This document shows, piece after piece, positions 8,185 to 16,971 of a DNA stretch of 64,000 nt. Position numbers and translations under genes: made by a program. Source of the stretch: CAIWHR01 sp963823215 (GTDB taxonomy: Bacteria; Pseudomonadota; Gammaproteobacteria; Burkholderiales; Casimicrobiaceae). Location: assembly GCA_963823215.1 (NCBI GenBank), contig CAWGKT010000012.1, forward strand, positions 558,001-622,000. The letters run 5' to 3'. Below the pieces are notes generated by a model. That model did not search any database and was not told the DNA's origin. It saw only the letters and a program-made list of their open reading frames with translations. Position 1 is the first letter of the stretch. The number at the start of each line of letters is the position of its first letter.

Positions 8185-9483
8185 ATGCCCGGCACCCAAC
8201 TGCTGATGACGTTCCCGGTCACGGCGACCTCGCACACGCTGGCGGACTATCGCGCGCGCGGCGGCTACGCGACGCTCATGAAGGTGCTCGAATCCAAGGC
8301 GCCGCAGGATGTCACCAAGGAGGTCACCGTGGCGGGCATCCTTGGCCACGGCGGCGCCGCCTTCGCGGCCGGCCGCAAGTGGCAGGTCATCAAGCTCGAC
8401 GACGGCCAGCCGCACTTCCTGTGCGCAAACGCCGACGAGGGCGAACCGGGCACGTTCAAGGACCGCTGGATCCTCGAGCACAACCCGCACATGCTGATCG
8501 AGGGGATGCTGATCGCCGCGTATGCGCTGCAGGTGCGCAACGCCTTCGTTTACATCCGCGGCGAGTTCGACCTGCCGTTCCGACGCCTGCAGGGCGCGGT
8601 CGACGAAGCCTACGCGGCCGGCCTCCTGGGCGAAGGGATCCTGGGCGTCGACTTCTCCTGCGACCTCGTCGTCTATCGCGGCGCGGGATCCTATGTCTGC
8701 GGCGAGGCGTCCGGGCTCCTCTCGTCGCTCGAGGGCAAGCGGGGCTATCCGCGCAACCGCCCCCCCCGGCTGACCGTGAAGGGCCTGTTCCAGATGCCCA
8801 CGGTGGTCAACAACGTCGAGACGCTGACCAATGTCACGGCGATCCTCGCGATGGGCGCCGAGGCGTTCAAGAAGGTGGGCACGCCGAAGAGCCCGGGCAC
8901 GCAGCTCGTCTCGATCTCCGGTCACATCGCGCGCCCGGGCGTCTACGAGGTCGAGCACGGCTACCCGCTCAAGAAGTTCCTGTTCGAGGACTGCGGCGGC
9001 ATGATGCCCGGCGCAAAGCTCAAGTGCATCATCCCGGGTGGCATTTCCACCAAGGTGCTGACCGCCGCGGAGATCGAGCCCGTCACCTACGACCACGCGT
9101 CGTTCAATGCGGCCGGCTCGTCGCTGGGCTCCGGCGGCATGATCGTCATCGCCGAGGGCACCTGCATGGTGCGCCTGCTCCAGGTGCTGCTGCGTTTCTA
9201 CCACCACGAGTCCTGCGGCCAGTGCACGCCCTGCCGCGAGGGCATGGGCTGGATGCACCGGATCATCGACCGCATCGTCGCTGGCACCGGCCGGCCCGAG
9301 GACATCGAGCAGCTGTACCAGATCTCGCGCTGGAACGACGGCAACACGATCTGCGGGATGGGCGACGCCGCCGGGTACGCGGCGATCGGCATCCTCGACA
9401 AGTACCGCGACGAGTTCGAGCACTTCATCACCCAGAAGCGCTCGCGGTTCGGCGGCAATCTCGAGGTCATCGCGCATGCCTGA
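8185..9483 (+). CDS. nuoF: NADH-quinone oxidoreductase subunit F (altered NADH-site motifs)
   Basis: 432 residues from ATG 8185; the ATG at 8134 only adds repeat-encoded residues. NuoF normally binds FMN, NADH and cluster N3. The N3 ligands are present (ESCGQCTPCREG and the later NTICGMGD). The acidic CNADEGEPGTFKDR stretch is kept. However, the usual GRGGAGFPTGLKW loop reads GHGGAAFAAGRKW, and the usual YICGEETALLESLEG reads YVCGEASGLLSSLEG, so the second Glu of the CGEE pair is Ala. These changes could affect NADH binding or oxidation. It overlaps nuoG by 8 bp. Confidence 0.93.
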   Translation: MPGTQLLMTFPVTATSHTLADYRARGGYATLMKVLESKAPQDVTKEVTVAGILGHGGAAFAAGRKWQVIKLDDGQPHFLCANADEGEPGTFKDRWILEHNPHMLIEGMLIAAYALQVRNAFVYIRGEFDLPFRRLQGAVDEAYAAGLLGEGILGVDFSCDLVVYRGAGSYVCGEASGLLSSLEGKRGYPRNRPPRLTVKGLFQMPTVVNNVETLTNVTAILAMGAEAFKKVGTPKSPGTQLVSISGHIARPGVYEVEHGYPLKKFLFEDCGGMMPGAKLKCIIPGGISTKVLTAAEIEPVTYDHASFNAAGSSLGSGGMIVIAEGTCMVRLLQVLLRFYHHESCGQCTPCREGMGWMHRIIDRIVAGTGRPEDIEQLYQISRWNDGNTICGMGDAAGYAAIGILDKYRDEFEHFITQKRSRFGGNLEVIAHA

Positions 9484-10909
9484 GATCTTCATCAACGGGC
9501 ATTCGGTGCAGGCCGCGGACAACCAGTCCGTGCTGGCGGCCGCGCGGGCGAGCGGCCATTTCATACCGTATTTCTGCTGGCATCCGAAGCTGTCGGTCGC
9601 CGGCAACTGCCGGATCTGCGTGGTGCAGGTCGAGGGCCGCAGCTGGGTGGAGATCGCCTGCAACATGCCAGTGACCGAAGGGCTGCGCGTGTTCACCGAT
9701 TCGGATCTGGTGAAGGCGCACCGCAAGATGGTGATGCAGTTCCTCACGCTGAACCATCCGGTCGACTGCGGCATCTGCGACAAGGCCGGCGAGTGCTCGC
9801 TGCAGGATTATCACTACGCCTACAACGGCGCGCCGTCGATCTCGCACGAGCCGAAGGTCCGCTCGACCAAGCACCACGAGCTGTCGCAGCGAATCGTGCT
9901 CGACAACGAGCGCTGCATCCTGTGCTCGCGCTGCGTGCGCTTCACCCACGAGATCTCGAAATCCTGCGCGCTCGGCATCAAGCATCGCGGCGACGAGTCG
10001 CTCGTTCGCGCCAGCGAGGACGGCGCGCTCGACCGTGACCCGTATTCGGACAACGTCATCGACATCTGCCCGGTCGGCGCGCTGCTGTCGCGCTCGTTCC
10101 TGCACAAGGCCCGCGTCTGGTACCTCCAGCCGACGCCGTCGGTGTGCCCAGGCTGCGCACGCGGCTGCGCGGTGAACATCTGGCACCGGAAGCCGACGTG
10201 GCAGCTCAAGTCGCTGGACCCGAAGCAGAACACCAGCATCGCCCGCGTGACCCCGCTCGAGAATCCGGCCGTCAACGGCCCGTGGATCTGCAACAAGGGG
10301 CGCGACCTCGCGCAGATCTTCGAGCGGCCGCGCGCGGAGGAGCCCATGTTGAAGGGCAAGCCGGTCGCGCTGGACGCAGCGCTCGACGCCGCCCGCCGGC
10401 TCATCGTCGCCGCGAAGCACCCGGTGGCGCTGGTCTCCTCGTGGGGCTCGAACGAGGAGCTGGCGGCATTCGCGGGCGCGCTGGGCGGGCGGTTGCGCGC
10501 TTTCGTCAAGCCGGACCAGGTGCCCGAGCCCGGCGAACCGGTCGAGGACAACCTCCTTATCCGCGCGGACAAGAACCCGAACACGACAGCGGCCTGCAAG
10601 CTGTTCGGCAGTGCTCTGCCTGCGTTCGACACGGAGACCGACCTGGTGCTGGTCTGGGGTGAAGGATTCGACTTTTCCCGCCTGCCGGCCAAGGCGAAGA
10701 TCATCTTTCTCAATGCCTGGCTGCAGCCCGAGGACGGGCACGCCGACGTCTTCTTCCCGATCAGCGTCCAGACCGAGCGCGGGGGGCACTACACGAACTT
10801 CCAGGGCACCGTGAGTTCCTTTGCGCCCTGCTTCGCGAAGAAGCCGGGGGTGGTCGACGCCGAGGCGGTGTTCACCGCGCTGGCTGCAGCACCGGAGACC
10901 AGGCCATGA
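9476..10909 (+). CDS. nuoG: NADH-quinone oxidoreductase subunit G, short form
   Basis: 477 residues against 680-900 in most bacterial NuoG proteins. The N-terminal 2Fe-2S ferredoxin-like part (FCWHPKLSVAGNCRIC), the His-Cys cluster N5 motif HPVDCGICDKAGEC and the 4Fe-4S ligands CILCSRC...CPVGA are all present. CPGCARGC followed by a later ICNKGRD fits the extra cluster N7. The C-terminal molybdopterin-oxidoreductase-like region is cut to about 200 residues. It overlaps nuoH by 4 bp (ATGA), so the short form is not an obvious truncation. Confidence 0.93.
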   Translation: MPEIFINGHSVQAADNQSVLAAARASGHFIPYFCWHPKLSVAGNCRICVVQVEGRSWVEIACNMPVTEGLRVFTDSDLVKAHRKMVMQFLTLNHPVDCGICDKAGECSLQDYHYAYNGAPSISHEPKVRSTKHHELSQRIVLDNERCILCSRCVRFTHEISKSCALGIKHRGDESLVRASEDGALDRDPYSDNVIDICPVGALLSRSFLHKARVWYLQPTPSVCPGCARGCAVNIWHRKPTWQLKSLDPKQNTSIARVTPLENPAVNGPWICNKGRDLAQIFERPRAEEPMLKGKPVALDAALDAARRLIVAAKHPVALVSSWGSNEELAAFAGALGGRLRAFVKPDQVPEPGEPVEDNLLIRADKNPNTTAACKLFGSALPAFDTETDLVLVWGEGFDFSRLPAKAKIIFLNAWLQPEDGHADVFFPISVQTERGGHYTNFQGTVSSFAPCFAKKPGVVDAEAVFTALAAAPETRP

Positions 10910-12054
10910 CCCAGGATCTGGTGATCTACGTGGTCTACATCAGCTACGCGCTCGCGGTGCTGATGGGGTTCGGCACGATCCTGACGTGGGTCGAGCGCAA
11001 GCAGGCTGCCGTCATGTCGGATCGCATCGGGGCCAACCGCGCCTACATCCGCATCCCGTTCACGCAGTACAAGATGATCTGGCTGGGGCTGTTCCACGGC
11101 ATCGCCGACGGCCTCAAGATGCTGCTGAAGGAGGACTGGAAGCCGAACTCGTACGACCGGGTCGCCTATGCCCTCGCGCCATGGGTGGTGTTCACGCCCG
11201 TGCTGCTGGTCTTCGCCGTCATCCCGTTCGGCGGCCTGCTGGATCCGGGCAAGCTCTTCTCGGCCTTTCCCGCCGTGTCCGCGTGGTTCGGGGACAGAAC
11301 CTATCCGATGCAGATCGCCCAGCTCGATGCGGGGCTCCTGATCGTGTTCGCGTTCGGCGGGATGTCGATCATCGGCGCGATGCTCGCCGGCTGGTCGTCG
11401 TCGAACAAGTTCTCGATGCTGGGCGCGGTGCGCGCCGGCTCGCAGATGATCTCCTACGAGCTGGTGATGGGGCTCACGGTGCTGGGGCTCATCCTCATCT
11501 ACGGCACCGTCGACCTCACGACGATCGTCCAGCAGCAATCCGCCACGCTGCTGGGGTTCCTGCCCGGCTGGGGGATCTTTCTCCAGCCATTCGCCGCGGC
11601 GCTGTTCCTTGCGGCCGCGATCGCGGAGAACAAGCGCATCCCGTTCGACCTGCCGGAGGCGGAGTCGGAGCTCATCGCCGGCTTCTACACCGAGTACAGC
11701 GCGATGAAGATGGGCCTCTTCATGTTCGCCGAGTTCATCGAGATCGCCATCGTCGCGGCGCTGTTCACGACGCTGTTCCTGGGTGGCTACAACCTCCCGT
11801 TCATGACCGACGCCGGAATCGTTTTCTCCGGCAATCTCGTCCTGCCGATGGGCCACGCTGCGGTCGTCGTGACCCAGCTGGTCGTGTTTCTCGCCAAGGT
11901 GCTGGGCGTCGCAAGCTTCCAGATCCTGATCCGCTGGTCGCTGCCGCGCTTCCGCTACGACCAGGTCCTGACGTTCGCGTGGAAGTTCATGCTGCCGCTG
12001 GCACTCGTCAATCTCTGCGTCACCGCCGTGCTGTCGTGGTCGAATCATGGGTGA
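10906..12054 (+). CDS. nuoH: NADH-quinone oxidoreductase subunit H
   Basis: 382 residues, about eight transmembrane helices. Membrane subunit that joins the quinone site to the proton-pumping arm. Visible hallmarks are VERKQAAVMSDRIGANRA near the N-terminus and the conserved acidic loop NKRIPFDLPEAESELIAGFY followed by TEYSAMKMG. The start overlaps the nuoG stop; the end overlaps nuoI by 8 bp. Confidence 0.96.
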   Translation: MTQDLVIYVVYISYALAVLMGFGTILTWVERKQAAVMSDRIGANRAYIRIPFTQYKMIWLGLFHGIADGLKMLLKEDWKPNSYDRVAYALAPWVVFTPVLLVFAVIPFGGLLDPGKLFSAFPAVSAWFGDRTYPMQIAQLDAGLLIVFAFGGMSIIGAMLAGWSSSNKFSMLGAVRAGSQMISYELVMGLTVLGLILIYGTVDLTTIVQQQSATLLGFLPGWGIFLQPFAAALFLAAAIAENKRIPFDLPEAESELIAGFYTEYSAMKMGLFMFAEFIEIAIVAALFTTLFLGGYNLPFMTDAGIVFSGNLVLPMGHAAVVVTQLVVFLAKVLGVASFQILIRWSLPRFRYDQVLTFAWKFMLPLALVNLCVTAVLSWSNHG

Positions 12055-12691
12055 CGCGTTGAACCGCAAACCGTACCAGCGCAAGGTCTACTGGAACGAG
12101 CCCACGATGACGTGGTGGGAGCGGGTCTACCTGTTCGAGATCATGCGCGGCCTCGGCATCACCGGCAGCGTTTTCCTGCGCAACATGTGGCGCTGGATGA
12201 CGGGCCGCAAGGGCGCGCTGACCACGTACTACCCCGAGGAAACGCGGGCCGACTACGCCGCCGGCAACCGCGGCAAGCACATCCTCACGCAACGGCCCGA
12301 CGGCACACCGCAATGCATTGCGTGCAACATGTGCGCGACCGTGTGCCCGGCGCAGGTGATCGAGATCGATGCCGTCTTCGATCCCGACGACGTCGCGCAT
12401 CCCAAGTCGCCGTCGCGCTTCGAGATCGACTACTCGCGCTGCATCTTCTGCGGGCTGTGCGTGGAGGCCTGCCCCGAGGACGCGATCCGCATGGTGAAGG
12501 AAGTGCCCGAGCTGCCATCAATGGACCGCGATCACATGTGGCTCAAGATGGACGAGCTCCTCACCTGGCGACCGCAGAGCGACGTCGCCAAGCCGTACCC
12601 GCCGAAGCCCGGTGTCGTTCCGTCAACGATCGTCGTCACCCCGGTGAAGGCGGAAACGACGGCAAGGCCCGACGTGGGAGTGCGCACATGA
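12047..12691 (+). CDS. nuoI: NADH-quinone oxidoreductase subunit I
   Basis: 214 residues, longer than the common ~163 because of extra N- and C-terminal sequence. Carries the two 4Fe-4S clusters N6a and N6b that lead electrons to N2: CIACNMCATVCP near residue 86 and CIFCGLCVEACP near 128. The C-terminal 50 residues are proline/lysine/threonine-rich and lack a recognisable domain. Its stop overlaps the nuoJ start. Confidence 0.95.
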   Translation: MGDALNRKPYQRKVYWNEPTMTWWERVYLFEIMRGLGITGSVFLRNMWRWMTGRKGALTTYYPEETRADYAAGNRGKHILTQRPDGTPQCIACNMCATVCPAQVIEIDAVFDPDDVAHPKSPSRFEIDYSRCIFCGLCVEACPEDAIRMVKEVPELPSMDRDHMWLKMDELLTWRPQSDVAKPYPPKPGVVPSTIVVTPVKAETTARPDVGVRT

Positions 12692-13209
12692 TCGAGTACG
12701 GGCTGCAGAACCTGGACGCGCTGCTGCTGGTGTTCTGCGGCGTCGCGGCGCTGGCCTCGGCGGTGCTGATGCTGGTGCTCCGGCATCCGATGCAGGTCGC
12801 CATGGCGCTCATTTCGACCATGGGCCTGCTCGGCGCGATCTACGGCCTGGTCGGCGTGCACTTCATCGCGGCTTTCCAGGTGCTGATCTACGTGAGCGCG
12901 GTGATGGTCTTCATGGTGTACGTGATCATGCTGCTCGACGTGCGCGATCCGTCGTTCACGCGACGCTTCTCGACCCTGCTGGTGCCGGGCGCGATCGGCG
13001 GCGTGCTGCTGCTCGCCGTGCTGGCCTATGCGTTCTGGCGCGGGCTCTACGCACCGGTCAATACGACGGTCTCGTACGGCCTGCAGCAATTCTCGATTGC
13101 CTTCCTCAACGAGTACTGGCTGCACTTCGAGCTGACGTCGGTGCTGCTGGTGGCGGCCGTGGTGGCGGCGCTGGCCGTCATCAAGGGCACCCGAAAGCAT
13201 CATGGATAA
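12688..13209 (+). CDS. nuoJ: NADH-quinone oxidoreductase subunit J
   Basis: 173 residues from ATG 12688, five predicted transmembrane helices. Includes the conserved IYVSAVMVFMVYVIML helix (with the pi-bulge helix of complex I). The downstream end overlaps nuoK by 8 bp. Confidence 0.95.
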   Translation: MIEYGLQNLDALLLVFCGVAALASAVLMLVLRHPMQVAMALISTMGLLGAIYGLVGVHFIAAFQVLIYVSAVMVFMVYVIMLLDVRDPSFTRRFSTLLVPGAIGGVLLLAVLAYAFWRGLYAPVNTTVSYGLQQFSIAFLNEYWLHFELTSVLLVAAVVAALAVIKGTRKHHG

Positions 13210-13504
13210 GGTGCACTTCCTGCTGCTGATCGCCGTTGCGCTGTTCGCCGTGGGGCTGCTCGGCGTCATCATCCGGCGCAATCTGCTCGTGATGCTGATG
13301 TGCATGGAGCTGATGCTGAACGGCGTGAATCTCTCGCTCGTCACGTTCGCGCAGCAGACGGGGACGGCGGCCGGCGCGGTGCTCGTGTTCCTGATCTTCG
13401 TCGTCGCCGCGGCGGAAATCGCCATTGCCATTCCGATCGTTCTCCTGCTCGCGCGCCGGAAGCACACGCTCGAAGCGGACGCCTTCGGCGACCTGAAAGG
13501 ATAA
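13202..13504 (+). CDS. nuoK: NADH-quinone oxidoreductase subunit K
   Basis: 100 residues, three transmembrane helices. Mrp-related small membrane subunit. The key membrane glutamates are visible in MCMELMLNGVNLSLV and the VAAAEIAIAIPIVL helix. nuoL follows after 3 nt. Confidence 0.95.
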   Translation: MDKVHFLLLIAVALFAVGLLGVIIRRNLLVMLMCMELMLNGVNLSLVTFAQQTGTAAGAVLVFLIFVVAAAEIAIAIPIVLLLARRKHTLEADAFGDLKG

Positions 13505-13507
13505 TCG

Positions 13508-15403
13508 GTGACGCATCTGCTCACCCTCATCGTCGTCCTGCCGCTCCTTGGAGCGGTACTGAACGGTCTTCTTGCCACGCGCCTGCGGGAGGCCCCGTTC
13601 GGCAGGACGTTCGTCACGGCCGTAGGATGCGGGCTGCCGATTCTGTCCTTCCTGCTCGTCGTGCGCGGCTTCATGGAGCTCGCGGCGACCGGCGGCGCGC
13701 CGCTGGTCGAGACCGCGTACACCTGGGCGCGGATCGGCGAACGCTCCTTCGAAATCGCGTTCTACTTCGACCGCCTGTCCGCCGTGATGGCGCTGATCGT
13801 CACCGGCGTGGGATCGGTGATCCACATCTACTCGATCGGCTACATGCACGACGACAAGAGCTACGCGCGCTTTTTCGCGTACCTCAACCTGTTCCTGTTC
13901 TTCATGCTGTCGCTCGTGCTCGGCCGGTCGCTCCTCGTGCTGTTCGTCGGCTGGGAAGGCGTGGGGCTGGCCTCCTACCTGCTGATCGGCTTCTGGTTTG
14001 ACGACGCCGCCAACGCGGCGGCCGGCAAGAAGGCCTTCGTCACCAACCGCATCGGCGACGCCGGCTTCCTGCTCGGCATGTTTCTCTTGTATTGGGCGTT
14101 CGGCACGCTCGACATGGACAGGATCAACGCCGCGTACCAGGCGGGATCGGTGACGATGATTTCGGCCTCCCTCGCGGGCATCCTCCTGTTCATCGGCGCC
14201 TCCGGCAAGTCGGCGCAGATCCCGCTGCACGTCTGGCTGCCCGACGCGATGGCAGGCCCGACCCCGGTGTCGGCGCTGATCCACGCCGCGACGATGGTGA
14301 CCGCGGGCGTCTACCTCGTCGCCCGGATGGCGCCGATCTACATGCAGGCGCCGGCGGCATCGGCGGTCGTCGCCGTCATCGGCGCGGCCACCGCGTTCTT
14401 CGCCGCCTCGATCGCCTTCGCCCAAAACGATATCAAGAAGGTGCTCGCCTACTCGACGCTGTCGCAGCTCGGCATGATGTTCGCGGCGCTCGGCGTGGGC
14501 GCCTACGGCGTCGCCATCTTCCACGTCGTCACGCACGCGTTCTTCAAGGCCTGTCTGTTCCTCGGCGCCGGCAGCGTGATCCACGCGCTTTCCGGCGAGC
14601 AGGACGTCCGCAAGATGGGCGGGCTGGCGAAGAGGATCCCCGTGACGTTCTGGACGTTCGCGATCGCGACGGTCGCGATCGCGGGCATCCCGCCGCTCGC
14701 CGGTTTCTGGTCGAAGGACGAGATCCTCTGGTTCACGTTCGCGAGCGCGGCCGGCGGGAGCCCGATGCTGTGGGCGGTGATGGCCGCCACGGCGCTGATG
14801 ACCGCCTGCTACATGTTCCGGCTGCTCTGGCTCGTGTTCCTCACCCCGTCGCGGATGGAAGCCAAGGTCGAACACCACGTGCACGAGTCGCCGCTGTCGA
14901 TGACCGGCGTGCTGATGGTCCTGGCGCTGCTGTCGGCGATCGGCGGGTTCATCAAGGTCCCGCACTTCCTCGAGCCGCTGCTGCCGTTGCCGCAGGTTCC
15001 CGAGGCGCTGCACCATTTCGAGATGCCGCTCCTGATCCTGTCGGTCATCATCGCCCTCACCGGCCTGGCTGCAGCCTCGTTCGTCTACCGCGGCGGACTG
15101 GCGAAGGCCGAGGTGATTGCGACGCGCTTCGCCGGGCTCCACCGCCTGCTCGTCAACAAGTACTGGATCGACGAGATCTACGAAGCGCTGCTCGGCCGGC
15201 CGCTCACCTGGCTCTCGGAGAAGGTGTTCCTGGGCTTCGGCGATCGCTTCCTGCTCGACGGCTCGCTCAACGGCCTCGCGCGCCTCGCGCAGCGCACGGC
15301 CGGCGTGTTCTCCCGCGTGCAGACCGGCAACCTGCACCTCTATGCCCTCTTCGTGCTCGCCGGCGCCGTCGCCGCGCTCGCACTGAGCTTCCGCCATGGC
15401 TGA
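13508..15403 (+). CDS. nuoL: NADH-quinone oxidoreductase subunit L
   Basis: 631 residues from GTG 13508. Antiporter-like proton-pumping subunit at the distal end of the membrane arm. Conserved segments include VGWEGVGLASYLLIGFW, the discontinuous-helix region HVWLPDAMAGPTPVSALIHA followed by ATMVTAG, and QNDIKKVLAYSTLSQLGMMF. The C-terminal lateral-helix region is present. It overlaps nuoM by 8 bp. Confidence 0.96.
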   Translation: MTHLLTLIVVLPLLGAVLNGLLATRLREAPFGRTFVTAVGCGLPILSFLLVVRGFMELAATGGAPLVETAYTWARIGERSFEIAFYFDRLSAVMALIVTGVGSVIHIYSIGYMHDDKSYARFFAYLNLFLFFMLSLVLGRSLLVLFVGWEGVGLASYLLIGFWFDDAANAAAGKKAFVTNRIGDAGFLLGMFLLYWAFGTLDMDRINAAYQAGSVTMISASLAGILLFIGASGKSAQIPLHVWLPDAMAGPTPVSALIHAATMVTAGVYLVARMAPIYMQAPAASAVVAVIGAATAFFAASIAFAQNDIKKVLAYSTLSQLGMMFAALGVGAYGVAIFHVVTHAFFKACLFLGAGSVIHALSGEQDVRKMGGLAKRIPVTFWTFAIATVAIAGIPPLAGFWSKDEILWFTFASAAGGSPMLWAVMAATALMTACYMFRLLWLVFLTPSRMEAKVEHHVHESPLSMTGVLMVLALLSAIGGFIKVPHFLEPLLPLPQVPEALHHFEMPLLILSVIIALTGLAAASFVYRGGLAKAEVIATRFAGLHRLLVNKYWIDEIYEALLGRPLTWLSEKVFLGFGDRFLLDGSLNGLARLAQRTAGVFSRVQTGNLHLYALFVLAGAVAALALSFRHG

Positions 15404-16934
15404 CGCGGACCTCCTCAACCTCGTCCTGTTTCTCCCGCTGGCCGGGATCGCACTGCTGGTCGGGGTGCCCGCCGGGCAGGAGCGGCAGATGCGGGGCCTT
15501 TCGTTCTGGGTGATGGTCGTCCAGTTCGTGCTGACGGCGTGGCTCTATGTCCAGTTCGATGGCAACGTCGGCGGCCTGCAGTTCGAGACGCGCCTGCCGT
15601 GGATTCCCGACTGGGGCGTCTATTACCAGATCGGCCTCGACGGCTACAACATCCTGCTGGTGCTGCTGACCGCGTTCCTCGGCCCGCTCGTGGTGGCTGG
15701 CGCCTTCACGGCGGTGACGAAGGACGTGAAGCTGTTCTATTCGATGGTGTTCCTGATCCAGTTCGCGATGCTGGGTGCGTTCGTCGCGCAGGACCTGTTC
15801 CTGTTCTACCTGTTCTGGGAAACGATGATGATCCCGATGTTCCTCATCATCGGCATCTGGGGCGGGGAGCGCCGGCTCTACGCGACGTACAAGTTCGTGC
15901 TCTACACCGCCTTCGGCAGCATCCTGATGCTGGCCGCGGTGATCTATCTCGTCTACTCGCTCAATGCGACGACGGGCGTGACCTCGTTCGCCTTCGCCGA
16001 TCTGTACAAGGCGAAGCTGCCGCTCCCCGTCCAGACGCTGCTGCTCGCGGCCTTCGGCCTGTCGTTCGCGATCAAGGTGCCGATGGTGCCGCTGCACACG
16101 TGGCTGCCGGACGCGCACGTCGAGGCGCCGACCACGGGCTCGGTGATCCTGGCAGGCGTCCTGCTGAAGATGGGAACGTACGGTTTCATGAAGCTGGGCT
16201 TCCCGCTCTTTCCCGACGCGACGCGCGCGTTCACGCCGCTCATCATGACGCTCGCCGTCGTCTCCATCGTCTACGGCGCGTGTCTCGCGCTGGTGCAGAA
16301 CGACATCAAGAAGATCATCGCCTACTCGTCGATCAGCCACCTGGGCTACGTGATGCTCGGGCTCGCGAGCCTCGACCTCCTCGGCATCCAGGGCGCGGTG
16401 ATCCAGATGGTGAGCCACGGCCTGACCGCGGCCGGGCTGTTCCTGATCGTCGGGATGATCTACGAGCGCTGCCACACGCGCGACCTCGCGGCCTACGGCG
16501 GCATCGCGCGGCTGCTGCCGGTGTATTCGCTGTTCTTCATGCTGCTGACGCTGGCTTCGATCGGGCTGCCGACGACCTCCGGCTTCACCGGCGAATTCCT
16601 CGTGCTGCTGGGCGCGTTCACCTCGTCCTGGCCGCAGTTCCAGGACGGCAACTCGCTGCCGCTGGTGCTCGCCGTCATCGCCGTCTCCGGCGTCGTGCTC
16701 GGCGCGCTGTACATGCTGCGTCTGGCGCAACACTTCCTGTTCGGCGCGGTCAAGGCGCCGCACATGCCGATCAAAGACCTCGACGGGCGCGAGAAGCTGA
16801 TTCTGGCGACAATCGTCATCGCGGTGTTCGCGCTCGGGCTCTTCCCCGACGAACCGATGGGCAAGACCGAGCTTTCCGCGAAGCAGTTCCAACAGCTGGT
16901 CACTACGCCACGATTGCCAGGGAGCGCGCCATGA
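15396..16934 (+). CDS. nuoM: NADH-quinone oxidoreductase subunit M
   Basis: 512 residues; second large antiporter-like subunit. The pattern LFWETMMIPMFLIIGIWGG, the helix segment VPLHTWLPDAHVEAPTTGSV, and QNDIKKIIAYSSISHLGYVM identify it. About 14 transmembrane helices are expected. A 37-nt gap follows before nuoN. Confidence 0.96.
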   Translation: MADADLLNLVLFLPLAGIALLVGVPAGQERQMRGLSFWVMVVQFVLTAWLYVQFDGNVGGLQFETRLPWIPDWGVYYQIGLDGYNILLVLLTAFLGPLVVAGAFTAVTKDVKLFYSMVFLIQFAMLGAFVAQDLFLFYLFWETMMIPMFLIIGIWGGERRLYATYKFVLYTAFGSILMLAAVIYLVYSLNATTGVTSFAFADLYKAKLPLPVQTLLLAAFGLSFAIKVPMVPLHTWLPDAHVEAPTTGSVILAGVLLKMGTYGFMKLGFPLFPDATRAFTPLIMTLAVVSIVYGACLALVQNDIKKIIAYSSISHLGYVMLGLASLDLLGIQGAVIQMVSHGLTAAGLFLIVGMIYERCHTRDLAAYGGIARLLPVYSLFFMLLTLASIGLPTTSGFTGEFLVLLGAFTSSWPQFQDGNSLPLVLAVIAVSGVVLGALYMLRLAQHFLFGAVKAPHMPIKDLDGREKLILATIVIAVFALGLFPDEPMGKTELSAKQFQQLVTTPRLPGSAP

Positions 16935-16971
16935 GCGCAGCAGCGCAAGCCGCAAGCGTGGGGGCAAACCC

